A stretch of DNA of 64,000 nucleotides, taken from positions 1,855,001 through 1,919,000 of the forward strand of contig NW_025062476.1 in assembly GCF_000002995.4 (NCBI RefSeq). The letters are read 5' to 3'. The DNA is from Brugia malayi (Eukaryota; Nematoda; Chromadorea; Rhabditida; Onchocercidae). This document shows positions 1-34,138 of the stretch, piece by piece. The notes below the pieces were generated by a model. The model was not told the origin of the DNA, made no database searches, and saw nothing but the letters and a program-made list of their open reading frames with translations. Each line of letters begins with the position of its first letter. The first letter of the stretch is position 1. The position numbers and the translations under genes were made by a program.

Positions 1-2604
1 TTAAAAGTTAGTAGTCTTAGATAAATTTTTATTGAAAATAGAAAATAGTGAAATAGACAGAAGATCATAAGAGATTTGAGATATAAACTAGTGAGAAAGT
101 AAATTTTCTAGAATCTAACCAACAATAAATAAATTAAGAGAAGGAGAATAAGACTATATATCTTTGAGAAAAATTATAATTGATTAAAGAAGATAATAGA
201 AATAATGAAAGAAATAAAAAAAGAAAGAGCAACTTTTTAAATTTATTCAAAAAAAAAAAAAGAACTAAAGAAAAAATTAATTATGAATAAAAAGTTATTC
301 AAATTTCCTATTTTTATATCTATCATTTCTTCATTTCATTTCATCTTCCTTATTATTTTACATTTTTTTTTTTTTTTTTTAAATCTTTCCTATTGCAACT
401 AGGTCAAGTATAAAATTTCAGTTTTTTTTTTTTTTTTTTTTTGTCTTTTTCATTGCGTTAATCGAAATGAATAATTTATTTTTAAGCTAAAATTATAAAA
501 GAAAAAATTAAAAAAAAAATTTGTGCAAAATTTTTGAAAATTATTTTTTAAGGAAAAAAAAAATTCAAAAAGAAAGAAAGAAAAAAAAAAGTGATTCAGT
601 TATTTAGTGCTATACTTTTGCATATTATACTCATAAAAAAAAAGTTAATTATCTTTCTTATTTATTGATTAATTTAGATCAATTTACTTCATCGAATTGA
701 TCCAACTTTTTCCAAGTCTTTTTGCTTTGTTTGTTAATAAAGATAAAGTAATTTACTTGAAGCTTTTTGAATTAGAACATTTATCAAAATTTAGCCATCA
801 TTATACAACTTTTTAAGCGATTACTATAAATTGATATGTCGCTGAAACTTTAAGAAGTTGTTAGAAGTTAATATAAATAACTTAAGTAAGTCAACATATA
901 AGTCAGGAAGAAAGATCAAATTAAACGAGATAAGAGAGATGAGAAGAACCTATTTTGCAACATATGGAATTGTTCTAGACATTATGATGATTCTAATTTA
1001 AAATTTTCCTCAATTTTGAACTAGCAAATATCAACTTAGATTTTTGTCGATTTCAGAAAACAAATGCATGACACTATTGTATTTTATAAACAAAATAACT
1101 GAATGTGTATAATCATAAGTATCATTTAGCTTGTATTTCAAACATACGAAATATTTAAATTTTCCAGAATTTTAATAAAAAAAAATTCACCGATTGACTA
1201 ATTAACTGATTCTCACAATTGATAATGTTAATCTTAATTAGAAGGAAAAGAAGATAGATTGAGAATGACTGTGAATCTCTATGTTTTGACATAATGTTCA
1301 CGGAACATCGTGACATATTAAGTTTCGACTTAAACGATCCGTGTTCAGAACCAGAAGTAAAGATTCATAGTAGTTCAACGATTCGAAACATAATTTCAGA
1401 TCAACTTTCATTCAATAGTAGTTCAACGATTCGAAACATAATTTCAGATCAACTTTCATTCAACCCAGAAAATTGTCTAAGTTTTAAGTGCTTAATTCTC
1501 GGTGATAAAAGATTTTTGGTTATTTGTCTGATAACCAGATAGCAACTTTCACAATTTTAACCAATTAGTATATCATGGCGACAGTTTTTAAGCACATTTC
1601 TAATTGAAATTTTTGTAATCCATGAAAGACATGTTCATTTCGAATTAAAATCCGAATTAAAATTTATAGTCAGTAAATATCAATTACTCGTATCATAAGC
1701 CTTTTTATTTTATTTCTATACCAAATGACATTAATTCCAGAAATTCGAACTTTAATTGACTAAAAAGTTTAAAAGAGAAATGATCTTAAATTTTAGTTTG
1801 AATTTAATTCCAAATTCAAATTCGACTATCAAAAACTGCCACACCCAAGTCTATCCTAATTTTCAACTCTTCACCTATCACTGGTATTCTGCAACGTGAA
1901 TTTCACAGACCGTTTCATGCAACATATTTGCAACATTTTACCTTCTCTGACAACTTTTTCATTCTACTTTCTCTGACCTTTCTATTTTACATGTACTGAT
2001 TGTGTTATCAGTTGTTATCATTTTATCATTTTATCTGATAACATTCTAATTTCTCTGTCCTTTTTTGGTCTTAGCATCTATTAGGGTTTGTGACCAAGCA
2101 TCACTGTTTATTAAGAGTAATATTTGTAGCATTTGGAAATATCCAAAATAGCATTTAATTGTTGGAGACAAGCGATGATTAAACATGTCAATAATCAACT
2201 GCTTTTTTTCTCATAGTGATATGCTTAGAGAATTTTTTTTTAATGTTTTTTATATTTTTTTAAATGTTTTCTTTATGTTGGTGAGAGGAAATGAGAACCT
2301 GCAAATCATAAAATTTGAATCTTTATTTGAAATAAGCAGTAATAGTAGTTAGAAATTTAACCATATGCTATGGAGCGTAAGAATTTAAATTGATTCGAGA
2401 TGTACTAAAGTATGTGTGATAGTATAGTAAATGATTACGGAAGTTGTTCACTGTTTATCAACCAAAAGCTGTGAGTTACTAACTAAAACTTCAAAGTTAT
2501 CGCGTATAACAAGTCAGTAGCAGGTGGATGATTTGCTAAATATTAGTGGCGATTAGCGACTTTTTTAGATTTTTTAATGCTAGTTTTATCGATGCTCATT
2601 TTCA
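1..2604. other. Intergenic AT-rich region upstream of SF3A1
   Basis: I see no convincing gene here. The stretch holds many A and T runs (for example 366-380 and 421-442) and a perfect 48-base tandem duplication at 1367-1462. A short open frame at 1294-1542 spans that duplication but has no recognisable domain. The last few hundred bases presumably hold the promoter and the outron of the gene starting at 2626. Confidence 0.6.
1367..1462. repeat. 48-base tandem duplication
   Basis: The 48-base unit beginning ATAGTAGTTCAACGATTCG occurs twice in tandem, starting at 1367 and 1415. The length is a multiple of three, so the overlapping reading frame stays open through both copies. The near-identity of the copies points to a recent event. 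Confidence 0.85.
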
Positions 2605-2606
2605 GT
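2603..2606 (+). promoter_or_regulatory. Probable trans-splice acceptor for SF3A1
   Basis: A nematode-consensus acceptor (TTTTCAG, AG at 2604-2605) lies 20 bases before the ATG at 2626, with no open frame upstream that could splice to it. Acceptors placed like this typically receive a spliced leader. That it is used for trans-splicing is inference. Confidence 0.5.
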
Positions 2607-2625
2607 ATAAGTTGATTTCAACAAA

Positions 2626-5600
2626 ATGCCGCCTATGCCACCTGTTGTTATGGTTTCGAATCGGGAGGAAGATTCGGTGAATACTGAACCATCGATGAGC
2701 GGTCGACAAGTTATCGGCATTATTTATCCTCCACCAGATATTAGAAGTGGGTTGCATTTTTGGTTTATGTTGTCACTTCATTTATCTTAGTGATAAAGTC
2801 AAGAGTTACTAGTATTGGTATTTTTCATGCTCAATACATATTAGTATTTTCATAGCAGTATGTATTAAGCATTTTTTCGTATTTTTCTGCTTATCTAAAA
2901 CTAACTGGTGATACAACTAACAGTTGGAGAGCGAACAAAAGAAATTTCTTCTTTTAGCAATTGTCGACAAAACAGCAGCATTTGTTGCCAGAAATGGAAT
3001 TGATTTCGAAAATAAGATTCGAGAAAAGGAAGCAGCTAATCCACGATTTAGCTTCCTGAGTGCAACAGATCCATACAACGCTTACTATCAACACAAAGTT
3101 ATAGAATTTCGGGATGGGAAAACAACTGAACCGTCTGTGCCGGTAAACTTTAATTTCATTTGAAATTTTGAACTCTGAAGTTCGAAGCTACAGCGTTGAA
3201 ATTGCTGTTTTTTAACATTTTGAAGTGGAATAATATAACCAAATAGACAAATTTGGCGAGGGAAAAAGTATTAAAGGTTATTTAGCATTAAAAGTGCAGG
3301 ACTTATTTTTATGTATCTGCATTACTTAAGCAAAGTATTGTGCGACGAAATACGCATATTTTTCAGAAAATTTTGTTAAAAGATAGCAAATTGTTTTCTT
3401 TTGTAATTTGTTTTTAATTATACTCTGGTGTCCATATAATGTTCTTGCTGGTTTCATATTTAGCGACCACAAATACCAGAGGCGGTAAAAGAACATGTGA
3501 AACAAGCAGAATTTGTACCTCGAAATCCTCCACCTCCGTTCGAGTTTGATGCTGATCCGGCTACAATAAATGCATTTGATTTGTAAGTCCAGTTGTGATT
3601 TTGCAGAAAATTTTTAGAAAATCGGTTTGCTTAGGTATATCTAATATGGTCCGAAAGTATTTTAGGGATTTAATCAAGTTAACGGCTTTATTTGTGGCAC
3701 GTAATGGGCGTCAGTTTCTAACTTCATTAATGAATCGTGAATCGAGGAACTACCAGTTTGATTTCTTGAAGCCGCAGCATTCAAATTTTAATTATTTTAC
3801 GAAACTCGTCGAGCAGTATACAAAGGTGGGAATGAATTGTTTTAAATTAACGAATTTGTTAAGTTACTTAGTTTGATTTCAATAATGTAATAAATTAGTT
3901 CAGAAAACCTTTCAACTGGGGTAGTTGCATAAATACAGTTAACATTTGAGATCATTTTCTGTTTTCCTTGTCTATGTATTAAATTGTAGTGTTTGGATTT
4001 GCAGTTTAAGAAAGATATGAGAGCAAGTTTAAGGAAGCAAGAATGGTTTTTACGAATTTTTATGCTTTTTGTATTTAGATCATTGTTCCTACAAAAAACA
4101 TTGTGGAGGATTTAAAAGCTGAGGAAGATAATACAAAAAAGATTCTTGAAAACGTAAAATATCGAGTTGGTTGGGAGAAATATCAACGAGCGCAAAAGGA
4201 GAAGGAGGACGCTGAGGTTAATATGCTTCATATTTCATTCTTTGATCGTAATTATCCTTTTTTTTTTTTTTTTTTTTTTAATAATATTTGAAAGGAATAC
4301 GTTTTTTAATTTCCTCTACATAAGGGAATACCTGGAGTTTCACTTCAGTTCTTGTTGTGGCCTAATAAATGCTTGTTATACTTTTTTATTAACAGATTGA
4401 GAGAGAGCGAATAGCCTATGCACAAATCGACTGGCATGATTTCGTTGTAGTTCAGACAGTCGATTTCCCTATCAATGATTCAGGTGAATTTCGTTAATAC
4501 TTCGTGTAATCTTTAAAGGATTCTCGATATTTTATTTTACTTTATATTAAAACAACAAACTTTAATAATTGTTTTCATCTCGTTGGATAAATATGTTTGG
4601 CAATCTTATCATGAGTTCTTTGTGAAAGTAAGATACAAAAAACATCCTTCATTTCTGAAACTTAACTAGGTTTAAATTCTTACTGAAGCACATTGATTTT
4701 GTGAATATAGTTTGCAGTTTATTAGCACTTTTCTGTATTTTGATTTATCTATTGAACGATCGTCTTTGAAATTCTGCGAAGTGTTGATGCAGTACTCCTT
4801 AAGTTCCTTATTCATTTGACTTATGCTTAATATTCACAGAAGAGAATGAATTGAAAGACGAAGTTTTTTATCGTTTAACAACTTTATTATTGTCCTCATT
4901 ATTTGTAAATTCAGCAACCTTGCCACCGTTTTGCACACCCAAAGATGTTGGCGCAAGAATTTTGATGCAGCAACGACAGGTAGATTTTTTTTATCCAAAT
5001 TCGGGTATAAATAATATCCGAATTTTCCAATAACGGAATATTATAATATAAAAATTGCTAGATTCATTCAGACTGCAGTTTTTGATGTCACTTGTTTTTT
5101 ATAAATTAAAAACTACATATGTAGTTTATCCTTTTAAGCACCATGTTTACATAAAATGAAACCATAAATTGGATGAATCGATTTCATATATATCTTATAT
5201 TTTTAGGAAGCAGCAGCCAAAGCAGCTGCAGAGCAAGCAGTGGAGATGGATGTTGAATCAGATTCTGATGAAGAACATCAAGAAATTCGCAATGAAGTAG
5301 GTTCTTTTAGCATTCATTCATTATATTGCTGACCGTCTAATAAAATATTTTAAAAGATAAGGTTTGTCCGTCATGCAAAATCAAGAAATCTTTATAAAAT
5401 TAGTTCTTTGTTTATAATAGTTAGACATGGAGATTAGACATTAATAAGTTATTTCCGAAATAAAATTGAAAGTATAGCAAATTAAGATATTAAGAAAGAT
5501 TTAAATGCTATGTGTGAATGCAACTGATATCTTTGTTTAGGTTCTTAATGGTGAAGTGCAAGATGGTAATGCTGACCATGAGAAGAAAGCTCCATATGAA

Positions 5601-8600
5601 GTGACTCAACCAATGCCTGCACCACCATCGGAAGATACCGTTGTAATTAGAGATTATGATCCGAAGAAATGTTTGTTTTTATCTTTTATTTCTTGTTTTT
5701 TGAGTGACTGAAGTTCTGCTGTATATGCTCAAGTTGCTGAAATTATTTGAAAAAAAAAAGATGTTGATTATAACTGTAACATGCAGAAATTGTTTGAAAA
5801 ATAGGAGTGAATAGGCAGAAATGAAAGAAATCTACGAAAAACGAAACTAGAAAGGGCGCTTTTATATGATCTACCAAATAACTTTCATGAGAGAATCGAA
5901 ATTTGATTACTCCATTAGGTCTTATGTTCATTTGTTTTTTTAATCGCTTTATGTCGACATTTCGAATTATAAATTGTAAGCTGGTTTAATATTTGATCTT
6001 TCACTTTAGTGTTTATTCGATTGTTTCAGCAATAGCTGCACGAAAAGCTGCTGATAAATGGATTATTTCACCTCTTACTGGTGAACGTATACCTGCCGAT
6101 AAATTGCAGGAGCATATGCGTTACAACACTGTTGATTCGCAATACAAGGAACAACGAGAAAGGTTATTTGAACAAACAAACTTTCTGTAAAAATAATTTT
6201 TGATGTGCTCACAATTCATCCTCAATGCTAACTCATCATTTTTTTCCCCAGGGAGTTGTCGGATCGCAATGAAGAAGAACCAGTTTATGCGCCTGGTGCT
6301 GATATTAGTACAAATATTGGCAAGTTTGCGGAACGTCGTACTGATATATTTGGTCATGGTGCTGAACAGACGATTATTGGTAAGAAAGTAAGTTTATCTT
6401 TTTGGAACTTTTCATTACCCAGTTCATTGCTAACCAGGAATTACTAATGTGTTTAGCAGATAGCTTCTTTTGATTGGCATAATTCTGATAAACTAATATT
6501 TGGTGAGCTAAATTTAAAATAGATTTGCCAAACAGATCTATTTTAAATTAAATTATTTAATCACTAGAGAGTTTGTAATGGTATTGTTTAAATGAAGAAA
6601 TCAATGAATGCTCTGTATATGATAATCTCAGAAATGAAAGGGATAAAGAAAATGTAAGCAACATTTCCTTTATCTCTTTCTTTCTTATGTTGCTTACATT
6701 CTGATTTATTATTTTCAGTTGGGTGAAGAAGAAGAGGCACCACGTGGTCCTGATCCGAAGCTTATTTGGGATGGTCAGCAGTCTACAATCGATCAGACAA
6801 CGAAATTAGCTCAGCAAAGCGTTACACTAGGTATTTCTTATATAAATCTGGTGAAACATATCGAAATGATTGTTAATATCTAAAGACATGCAATACATAA
6901 TGAAAATTCTGTCAAGAACTTTATCTGCAATCCTCCAAGCAACCAATCTTAATTAGGATACCTATACAAATTTGATCTTCGTAATTGAAAAATCAGAATT
7001 AGATTGTCAAATTATTAATCATTCTGTATTTTCAAAGAAGAAAAAAAAGATTTTTATGAAAAAAAGTAAATACTAATGTGAAAATTTTCAGACCAACAGA
7101 TCAACGAAATTCATAAACAGCATGGATATATTGCTGATCCAAGTAAGGAAAGAATAGGGCCAGGTGCTGTACCACCTCCTCCAATTCAAGCAGTTCCACC
7201 ACCAATTACGACTGTAGCGGCAGCAGTGGCAATTACAACATCGTCTCCCATCGTTACTACTACAGCCAGCACAACAGCACCAGCTACGGTAGTGCCAAAA
7301 CCGCCAGTCCCTACCCCACGTCCACCAGTACCTCCTCCACAAACTGCACCAACTCCGGTACCACCAGCTCAGACTGTTCGACCACCAGTCATTCCTCAAA
7401 TCCCCATCCGACCACCACCACCTGGGTTTGTAATTGTTCTTTCTTTTCAAAATCATTGTTAATTATGTTTTTATTGTTAAATATTGGCGGTAAAAGTATT
7501 GCAGCATAAGTTTCGCTGTTTCCCTTCAGATAATAAATCGCGTAATAGATTGATAACAGAAAAATAATTGATGGGTCAAATGAAGTGAATGTTAATGGTA
7601 TAAATAATAAATCAAAAAATAATTTCAGATTCCCTGCAATACCTTTTCCAGGTGCACCAATGCCAATGCCACCGATGCCAATGCCTGTCATGAGAGTTAG
7701 CTCATTTTGACTTTTTTTTTCAAGGAATTTTACTTGATGCAAATTTATGCAGACGTATTTAACCTCTTTTAGATTCTATCTTCGAAGGCTATTAAAGCTT
7801 GGTTCCAATAGCTCAGTATTATTTTTCAGCCACCAATTGGAGTCCCAATGATACCAGTTCCGGTAATTCCACAAACACCACTTACCGTTCGTCCGGCAGG
7901 TGCACCAGTAACAGCTCCCATTCCACCGCCCGCAACTTCAACTACTCCTACAGCTGATACAAATTCAACTATTAATGCTCCAGTTGGAGATGGACCTCCA
8001 CCTGCCAAAAAGGCCCGAACAGAAGATGACCTTGAAAGTGAAGCTTTGTGGCTTACAAAGGTATGATTTATGTTGTTTATGCAAATCAAAATCATTATAA
8101 GAAATATAAAACTTTGTATGAAAACTAAGGAAACTACCATAATCATAATAATGTATTATTTGTTTAGGTCACCGGATCAATTACAGTTACTGTCCAGATA
8201 CCTAGCACTGCTCCTAATCCAGACTGGAAACTTGACGGGCGACGACTAAGTGTTTCTATGGATATTGCTGCACCGGTATGTTTAGAATTTTGTTAATTTC
8301 TATTCCTGAACTTTTAACAGTCTGAACCATGAATTTTTAATTTACGATCAAATAAACAAATGGCAGTTTCAGGTTTCTACTCTAAAAAGTTTTGTGCAAG
8401 ACGAAACTGGGTTACCATGTTCAAAACAAAAGCTGTCATATGAGGTAAGGTTTTCTAATTAATCATAGTGAGATCATAGTCGAAGTATGAAATCTAAAAA
8501 TCTTTAATGCCATCAAATTCAAGGTCTGTTTATGTCAACTGCCGTATTTTTATCCTTTCTTTTTTTTTTAAAAAAAAAAAGCATTTTTTACATTTAATTT

Positions 8601-8724
8601 TATAAAGTGACATCAATTTCAGGGCTTGTTTTTAAAAGATGCATGTACGTTAGCATATTACAATATGAATACTGGAGCTGTAGTGCAGTTATTAATCAAG
8701 GAAAGAGGTGGTAAGAAGAAATAA
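2626..8724 (+). CDS. SF3A1: Splicing factor 3A subunit 1 (PRP21 family)
   Basis: A subunit of the SF3a complex of the U2 snRNP, needed for branch-point recognition and prespliceosome assembly in the nucleus. I resolve 18 exons: 2626-2746, 2958-3142, 3464-3582, 3666-3825, 4079-4216, 4396-4483, 4840-4979, 5207-5296, 5541-5670, 6030-6162, 6252-6387, 6719-6830, 7092-7425, 7629-7695, 7830-8060, 8168-8275, 8373-8444 and 8623-8724. All junctions are GT-AG, keep phase, and sum to 821 aa (the human protein is about 793). Domains in order: start MPPMPPVVMV; SURP1 at residues 41-92 (TIVDKTAAFVARNG); SURP2 at 144-195 (LTALFVARNG); the PRP21 central region with the conserved segment WIISPLTGERIPADKL; a Pro-rich linker at 518-728; and a ubiquitin-like domain at 729-821 ending in the typical basic tail LLIKERGGKKK. 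The ATG was chosen because it follows a trans-splice-like acceptor and is the first in frame. The exon 2 acceptor at 2957 restores the conserved IRTIVDKT junction, although a frame is also open from 2924. Confidence 0.96.
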
Positions 8725-8739
8725 TCAGGGAAAGAATAT

Positions 8740-8745
8740 AATAAA
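8740..8745 (+). terminator. Poly(A) signal of SF3A1
   Basis: AATAAA lies 16 bases after the SF3A1 stop codon, a normal spacing for a nematode 3' end. I saw no other canonical hexamer closer to the stop. Confidence 0.6.
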
Positions 8746-8749
8746 TCTT

Positions 8750-10084
8750 GTTTGTCAATTTCATACAATCATTCAGAATTCATGATGAATTACATTTTGC
8801 TGAACAACAAATTTGTTTTTTTGCATAGATGATTTTTTAGTGGATCATCTCTATTGATTAAATATAACTTCAGAATTGTTTATGATGAATCTCATCTACC
8901 ATTTTTGCATTATTTTTTTTATCTTTTCTTAAATCCCTTATTCTGTTTAATATTTTTCTTGTTTAGCCAAAAATAAACTGGCTAGTGTATCATAGGATTT
9001 TTTCCCTTTGTGTTTACTTTTGTTGGTGACATATGAAGTGATGAATTGATTGATATTTGCTGTTACCTCATAGTGACATACTATTAATATGAATTCATCG
9101 TTAGTAGTAGTGTAACGAAATAAATTGTGACCATTCAAGAGTACTTGATACACTTTACTTTTTACAAATAATTTTTACACATTGAATGAAATAGATTTAC
9201 AGTAAAATTGAATTTGAGACATTTAAATTTTTCCACAATTCTGTTTATAAATTGCAATCTTCCATTTCATTCCATACCCAAAAAGAGAGGAAAAGAAAAA
9301 AAATGAGAAAGCCCTCATAGAAGATATTAAAGTGAGGAATTACATTATTAAAGGAAAAAAAAAAGACATCTAGGATGAATGAAAATAAACAAAAAAAAAA
9401 AGATGGAAGCGAACAATGTTTACATCTGATGGTGAGGTACAACTGTATTGCACTGCGCTCAGCACATCAGCAATTTATAATACAGCAAAGAGAGAATCAA
9501 ATAAGGAATATATTTGTTTAATTTCAAATAATAAAATATCGCAATAATCGGAAATGATAAAAGATTAGCAATGAGTAAAATTTTGCTAATCATTGATTAG
9601 CAAAGATTCGATCAGACAAACAGTTTGAATTTTAATGATAATTGTTTTGAAGTTGTTTACATTATTGTTATGGTTCATCCTTTCCAATTAGTTTAATTGG
9701 ATCTAATAATCGTAAAGGAAATCGATTTAACAGAAATACAAATAGAATGAATTTTGAATTGTTGTTTATGTCAGTAATTTTACGAAAATTTGATAGTGTT
9801 TGAATTTTTTCAGGAAATTCAAAAACTTCTAAAATATTGAAGAGTAAAAAAATTGTGTTTACGATAAAGTGAACTGAATATAGAATTGTCAAATTTAAAT
9901 CAAAATATTTTAGATGCTTAATTCCTATGCTTTTCTTTTTTCTTTTTTTTTTTTTTTTTTGTCAATAAATTTTGATTGAATTTCCTGCAAATAATATTTT
10001 ATACATCAAAAATACCATCCCACTTACTTCAATCTTCAACTATTTCAATAAGTGAAATAAATTGTTACTATCATTGCTTTTCAT
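8750..10084. other. Convergent intergenic region
   Basis: The region lies between the 3' ends of SF3A1 (+) and the giant copine gene (-). I see no supported exon. It probably holds the 3' UTR of the copine gene. A poly-T run sits near 9941-9960. Open frames on the minus strand at 8947-9153, 9245-9442 and 9668-9892 have AT-driven composition and no splice context. Confidence 0.5.
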
Positions 10085-30545
<20,461 letters not shown>

Positions 30546-30576
30546 AATTGACCGTTTCAGGTTGATTTCATCAAGC

Positions 30577-30582
30577 ACTAAA
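30577..30582 (-). promoter_or_regulatory. Acceptor upstream of the giant-gene start
   Basis: On the minus strand, TATTTAG precedes TGCTTGATG. The acceptor lies 32 bases before the ATG at 30545, and the frame is open back to it (V-L-D-E-I-N-L-K-R-S-I-M). It could receive a spliced leader, or join a farther upstream exon ending in phase 1. Confidence 0.4.
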
Positions 30583-31069
30583 TAGTTATAGTACGAATAA
30601 TTAATTAATTAATTAATTCGAACAAAACAAGCACAAACAAATTAATAGCTAAATTAATTAATTAATTAATAACAATTAACATAAATAAATGCAAAAAAAA
30701 CATTTTACAAAATTTGAATAAAAAAAAAAACAACAATTTTGCTAACTTTTTGATTGTAATAATCAGAAAAAAAAATGCAATAAAATTAGTTAATTTTTAA
30801 TTGAAAGTATGACACTTACTACTTGGATAAAATAAAATTTGATATTGTAATTATACTCAATACTCAATAAATTAAATTAAAAGATAATTATAGGAATGCT
30901 TTTTGTTTTTCAATAATAAAATTTGAAATTGAAATTTTTATTGAAAGCATTGTTTATTTATTAAAATTAACAATGATGTCGTCAAAAATCGAAATAATAA
31001 AAAGTAAAGAAAAAATTAATACGATAATAGTAGTAATAATATAAAGATTTGGTGCATAATTATGAAATT

Positions 31070-31600
31070 CTTAGATTTAAACACCAAACATTCTTAGATT
31101 TTGACAAAAGATTCAAACAATAAGTTATGAACTTTTGACCTTAGCAATAAGTTATGAACTTTTGACCTTAGCAATAAGCTGTGAACTTTTGACCTTAGCA
31201 ATAAGTTATGAATTTTTGACTTTAGCAATAAGTTATAAAGTTTTGACCTTAATAATCAGAGAAAGCAATAAGTTATGAACTTTTGACCTTAATAAATGGA
31301 AAAAACAATAGGTTATAAACTTTCAACCTTAATAATCAGAAAAAGCAATAATTTATAAACTTTTGAACTTAGCAATAAGTTATAAACTTTTAACCTTAAT
31401 AGTCGGAAAAAGCAATAAGTATGAAGTTTTGACCTTAATAATCGGAAAAAGCAATAAGTTATGAACTTTTGACCTTAATAATCATAAAAAATAATAAGTT
31501 ATAATCTTTTGACCTTAGCAAGAAGTTATAAACTTTTGACCTTAATAATCGGAAAAAGCAATAAGTTACGAACTTTCGACTTTAATAAACAAAAAATGAA
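31070..31600. repeat. Minisatellite with alternating 27- and 40-base units
   Basis: Tandem units built on CAATAAGTTATGAACTTTTG followed by ACCTTAG. Some units carry the extension ACCTTAATAATCGGAAAAAG. About 15 imperfect copies. Confidence 0.9.
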
Positions 31601-32640
31601 ATTAAATTAAAAGCCATTGAAAGTTAATATCATTTATTTTACCATTAAATCATTAAAATTGTATATTCATTCCGTATTAATTATCAAAAATATTTCAATA
31701 AGTTTAAAAAAATGAATGAATCTAAAAGCGAGAAAAAATTTTAAGATTGTCTAAAAGTTAAACGATGAAAGAAAAGGAATGAAATGAAAAGGTACCACTT
31801 GACTGGTTTTCATTTTCTTCTTTCTTCTTTACAAAAAAAAAAAATCTTTGATGTAAATTTTTTTTGTTTAAAAATTTCAAAAATTTTTATACAAGGAGGA
31901 ACAAATACGTAAGTATGAATTGTTGTAAATAGAGAAATAATTTAGTTTCATTAATTGTTTAACTAATATTATTTATCATTTTTTTGTTATCTTTTTTTAT
32001 CATCAATTTTTTTTTTTGAAAATATTTATCAATTAGATTGAACATTTAAATTAAAAAGTAATTTTTTCAAAAAAAAAAAAATAATAATAAAAGTTTAAAA
32101 TTAAAATTGTACCAATACCTTACGATTATATTGTCATAAAAACAAAATTTTTGACATAAAAACAAAATTTTTGAATGTAATGGCAAAGGTAAAGTGTATT
32201 CGAAGTGAAATTGAAGAGAAGAAAGAAATGAAATACTTAAGTATATTTACTTGTAATATCGAACAAAGGTAAGTTAGCAGTTAACATATGTTTACCTTAC
32301 TGATTCATTCCATTCCAATAGACATTGCTATCAATAAAAGTAATAATTTTTAATTTTTTTTTTTTTTTTTTGCTTTTTACTTTTACATTGTGAAAAATGC
32401 ACTATTTTAGTTAATAATTTCAACAAAAAAAAATATTATATATCGAAATTTAATTGGTAATTTGAATTTTTGAAGTCTCTTTTCTTAAAAATTTGAAATC
32501 TCAAAAATTTGCCTTTAGTTAGAAGTTACAGAACAGTATATTTAATTAAATAGATGAATGGATTTTAATTTAAATAATTTAAATAGATTGTAATTACTGA
32601 TTTTCAAATAGTGGAAAAAAAATTTATCCAGAATTTTATG

Positions 32641-33340
32641 CTTGAACTTCAAGTACTTCACGAATAACATTTTCAGGAATTACAAACATAATATCGAGAA
32701 GTACAGAAAGGATCAAATCGATTGTCCGAAGAATGATGAATATTAAATTGTACTGAAATTAAAATTAAATTTAAATTTTAATCTTTTGCATTTGGATAAC
32801 AAATCGGAGCCAAATTTGTTATATATTTTAAGTATTACTCTGCCATACTATTAAAATAATGTTAGTGTCGGAATTGATTGCCGGAATTGATCAGTATTGA
32901 AATTAAGTAATCTTTAAATGATTATTTTAATTGTACCTTATCATTAGCTTATCATTACTGATTTCAGGATGAAACTTTTCCTTTTCATTCTTCAATCTTT
33001 TCTGTCGCTTTTTTTCAAAATTATATCTTGTCTACACAATGAATCTCAGTTACTAAATGAATACTTTGAACATATTTCTAAATTTAAAACAATAATTTAA
33101 AAAACAAAATTTTTTGAAAATTTTTGTAAACCAAAATCAAAAACAAATTTTTATCCAATATTTTGCGAAACGTTTAAGGTTAAAATTATTATTCAATATT
33201 CAAATGTCCCTTGGCTCAAAAATTTCAGGCCAATATCACAGCAAGGATTCTATTACTGATAAAACAAAAATTATGCTTCCATTTGGGATCAATCAAACCG
33301 GATGATATCATCGTGATAAAATCCGGATGGTAAGATGTAA
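32641..33340 (-). other. Doubtful exon cluster on the minus strand
   Basis: Three short minus-strand blocks look protein-like. One at 32753-32641 starts after a TTTCAG acceptor and ends in TAA, reading LIFIILRTIDLILSVLL. One at about 33030-32940 reads TRYNFEKKRQKRLKNEKEK. One at about 33327-33235 reads MISSGLIDPKWKHNFCF. The splice phases between them do not join cleanly, and the opposite strand is also open at 33114-33305. This may be a small gene, a decayed gene or chance. Confidence 0.22.
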
Positions 33341-33852
33341 AATGATGATTATGTCATGGTTTTATTCATAAATTCGGGGAATTTTTTCTTATAAATCACT
33401 AAATGACTGAAAAGAATACTGAAATAAATAATGTTTAATTTTTCAATTCTGAATTTAATGGATTATAATTTTGCTATTTTTCTCTTTTCTAAATTATTTT
33501 AAATTTTGTATAAATCATTTTTTAATTTTTTTCTTTTAATTAAATTATTTGTTATTAATTTTAGTATTTCCAACAAAAAAAAAAAAAATCAAACCAACTT
33601 CTTTTTTTTCATTTATTTTTTTCATTAAATATGAAACTAATAATGCGTATTTTTTTTTTGGTTTCCTGAAAAATATGTTGATAAAATTAAGCTCTAAAAA
33701 ATGAAATGTGTAATTTAATATGAAAATGGAAGTAATTCAAATATAAAATTGTGAATTTCTTTTTAAAAACAAATTTGAATATCATTACTGGAAATTTAAT
33801 GAAATATAATTCATTCAGAGATCAATGATATACGAGATCAATGGATACTAGA

Positions 33853-34138
33853 GATAGATAATCAATTAATAATATCATCTCATTAAGCATTTTAATCAGT
33901 TATTGATAATCAATCAATAATACCATCTCATTAAGCATTTTAATCAGTTATTGATAATCAATCAATAATACCATCTCATTAAGCATTTTAATCAGTTATT
34001 GATAATCAATCAATAATACCATCTCATTGAGCATTTTAATCAGTTATTGATAATCAATCAATAATACCATCTCATTAAGCATTTTAATCAGTTATTGATA
34101 ACCAATCAATATTACCATCTCATTAAGCATTTTAATCA
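33853..34138. repeat. 48-base tandem repeat, about 6 copies
   Basis: The unit starts TATTGATAATCAATCAATAA and continues TACCATCTCATTAAGCATTTTAATCAGT. The first and last copies are more diverged than the inner ones. Confidence 0.93.

Noticed and set aside
1294..1542. 82-residue plus-strand frame over the 48-base duplication
   Set aside because: No domain, no splice signals and no trans-splice-like acceptor tied to it. The open frame is extended by the in-frame repeat.
7088..7456. Trp-rich minus-strand frame
   Set aside because: It is the antisense shadow of the proline-rich exon of SF3A1 (CCA/CCT codons read as TGG/AGG).
33853..34138. CRISPR-like regular array
   Set aside because: The units are contiguous with no unique spacers, and the DNA is eukaryotic.
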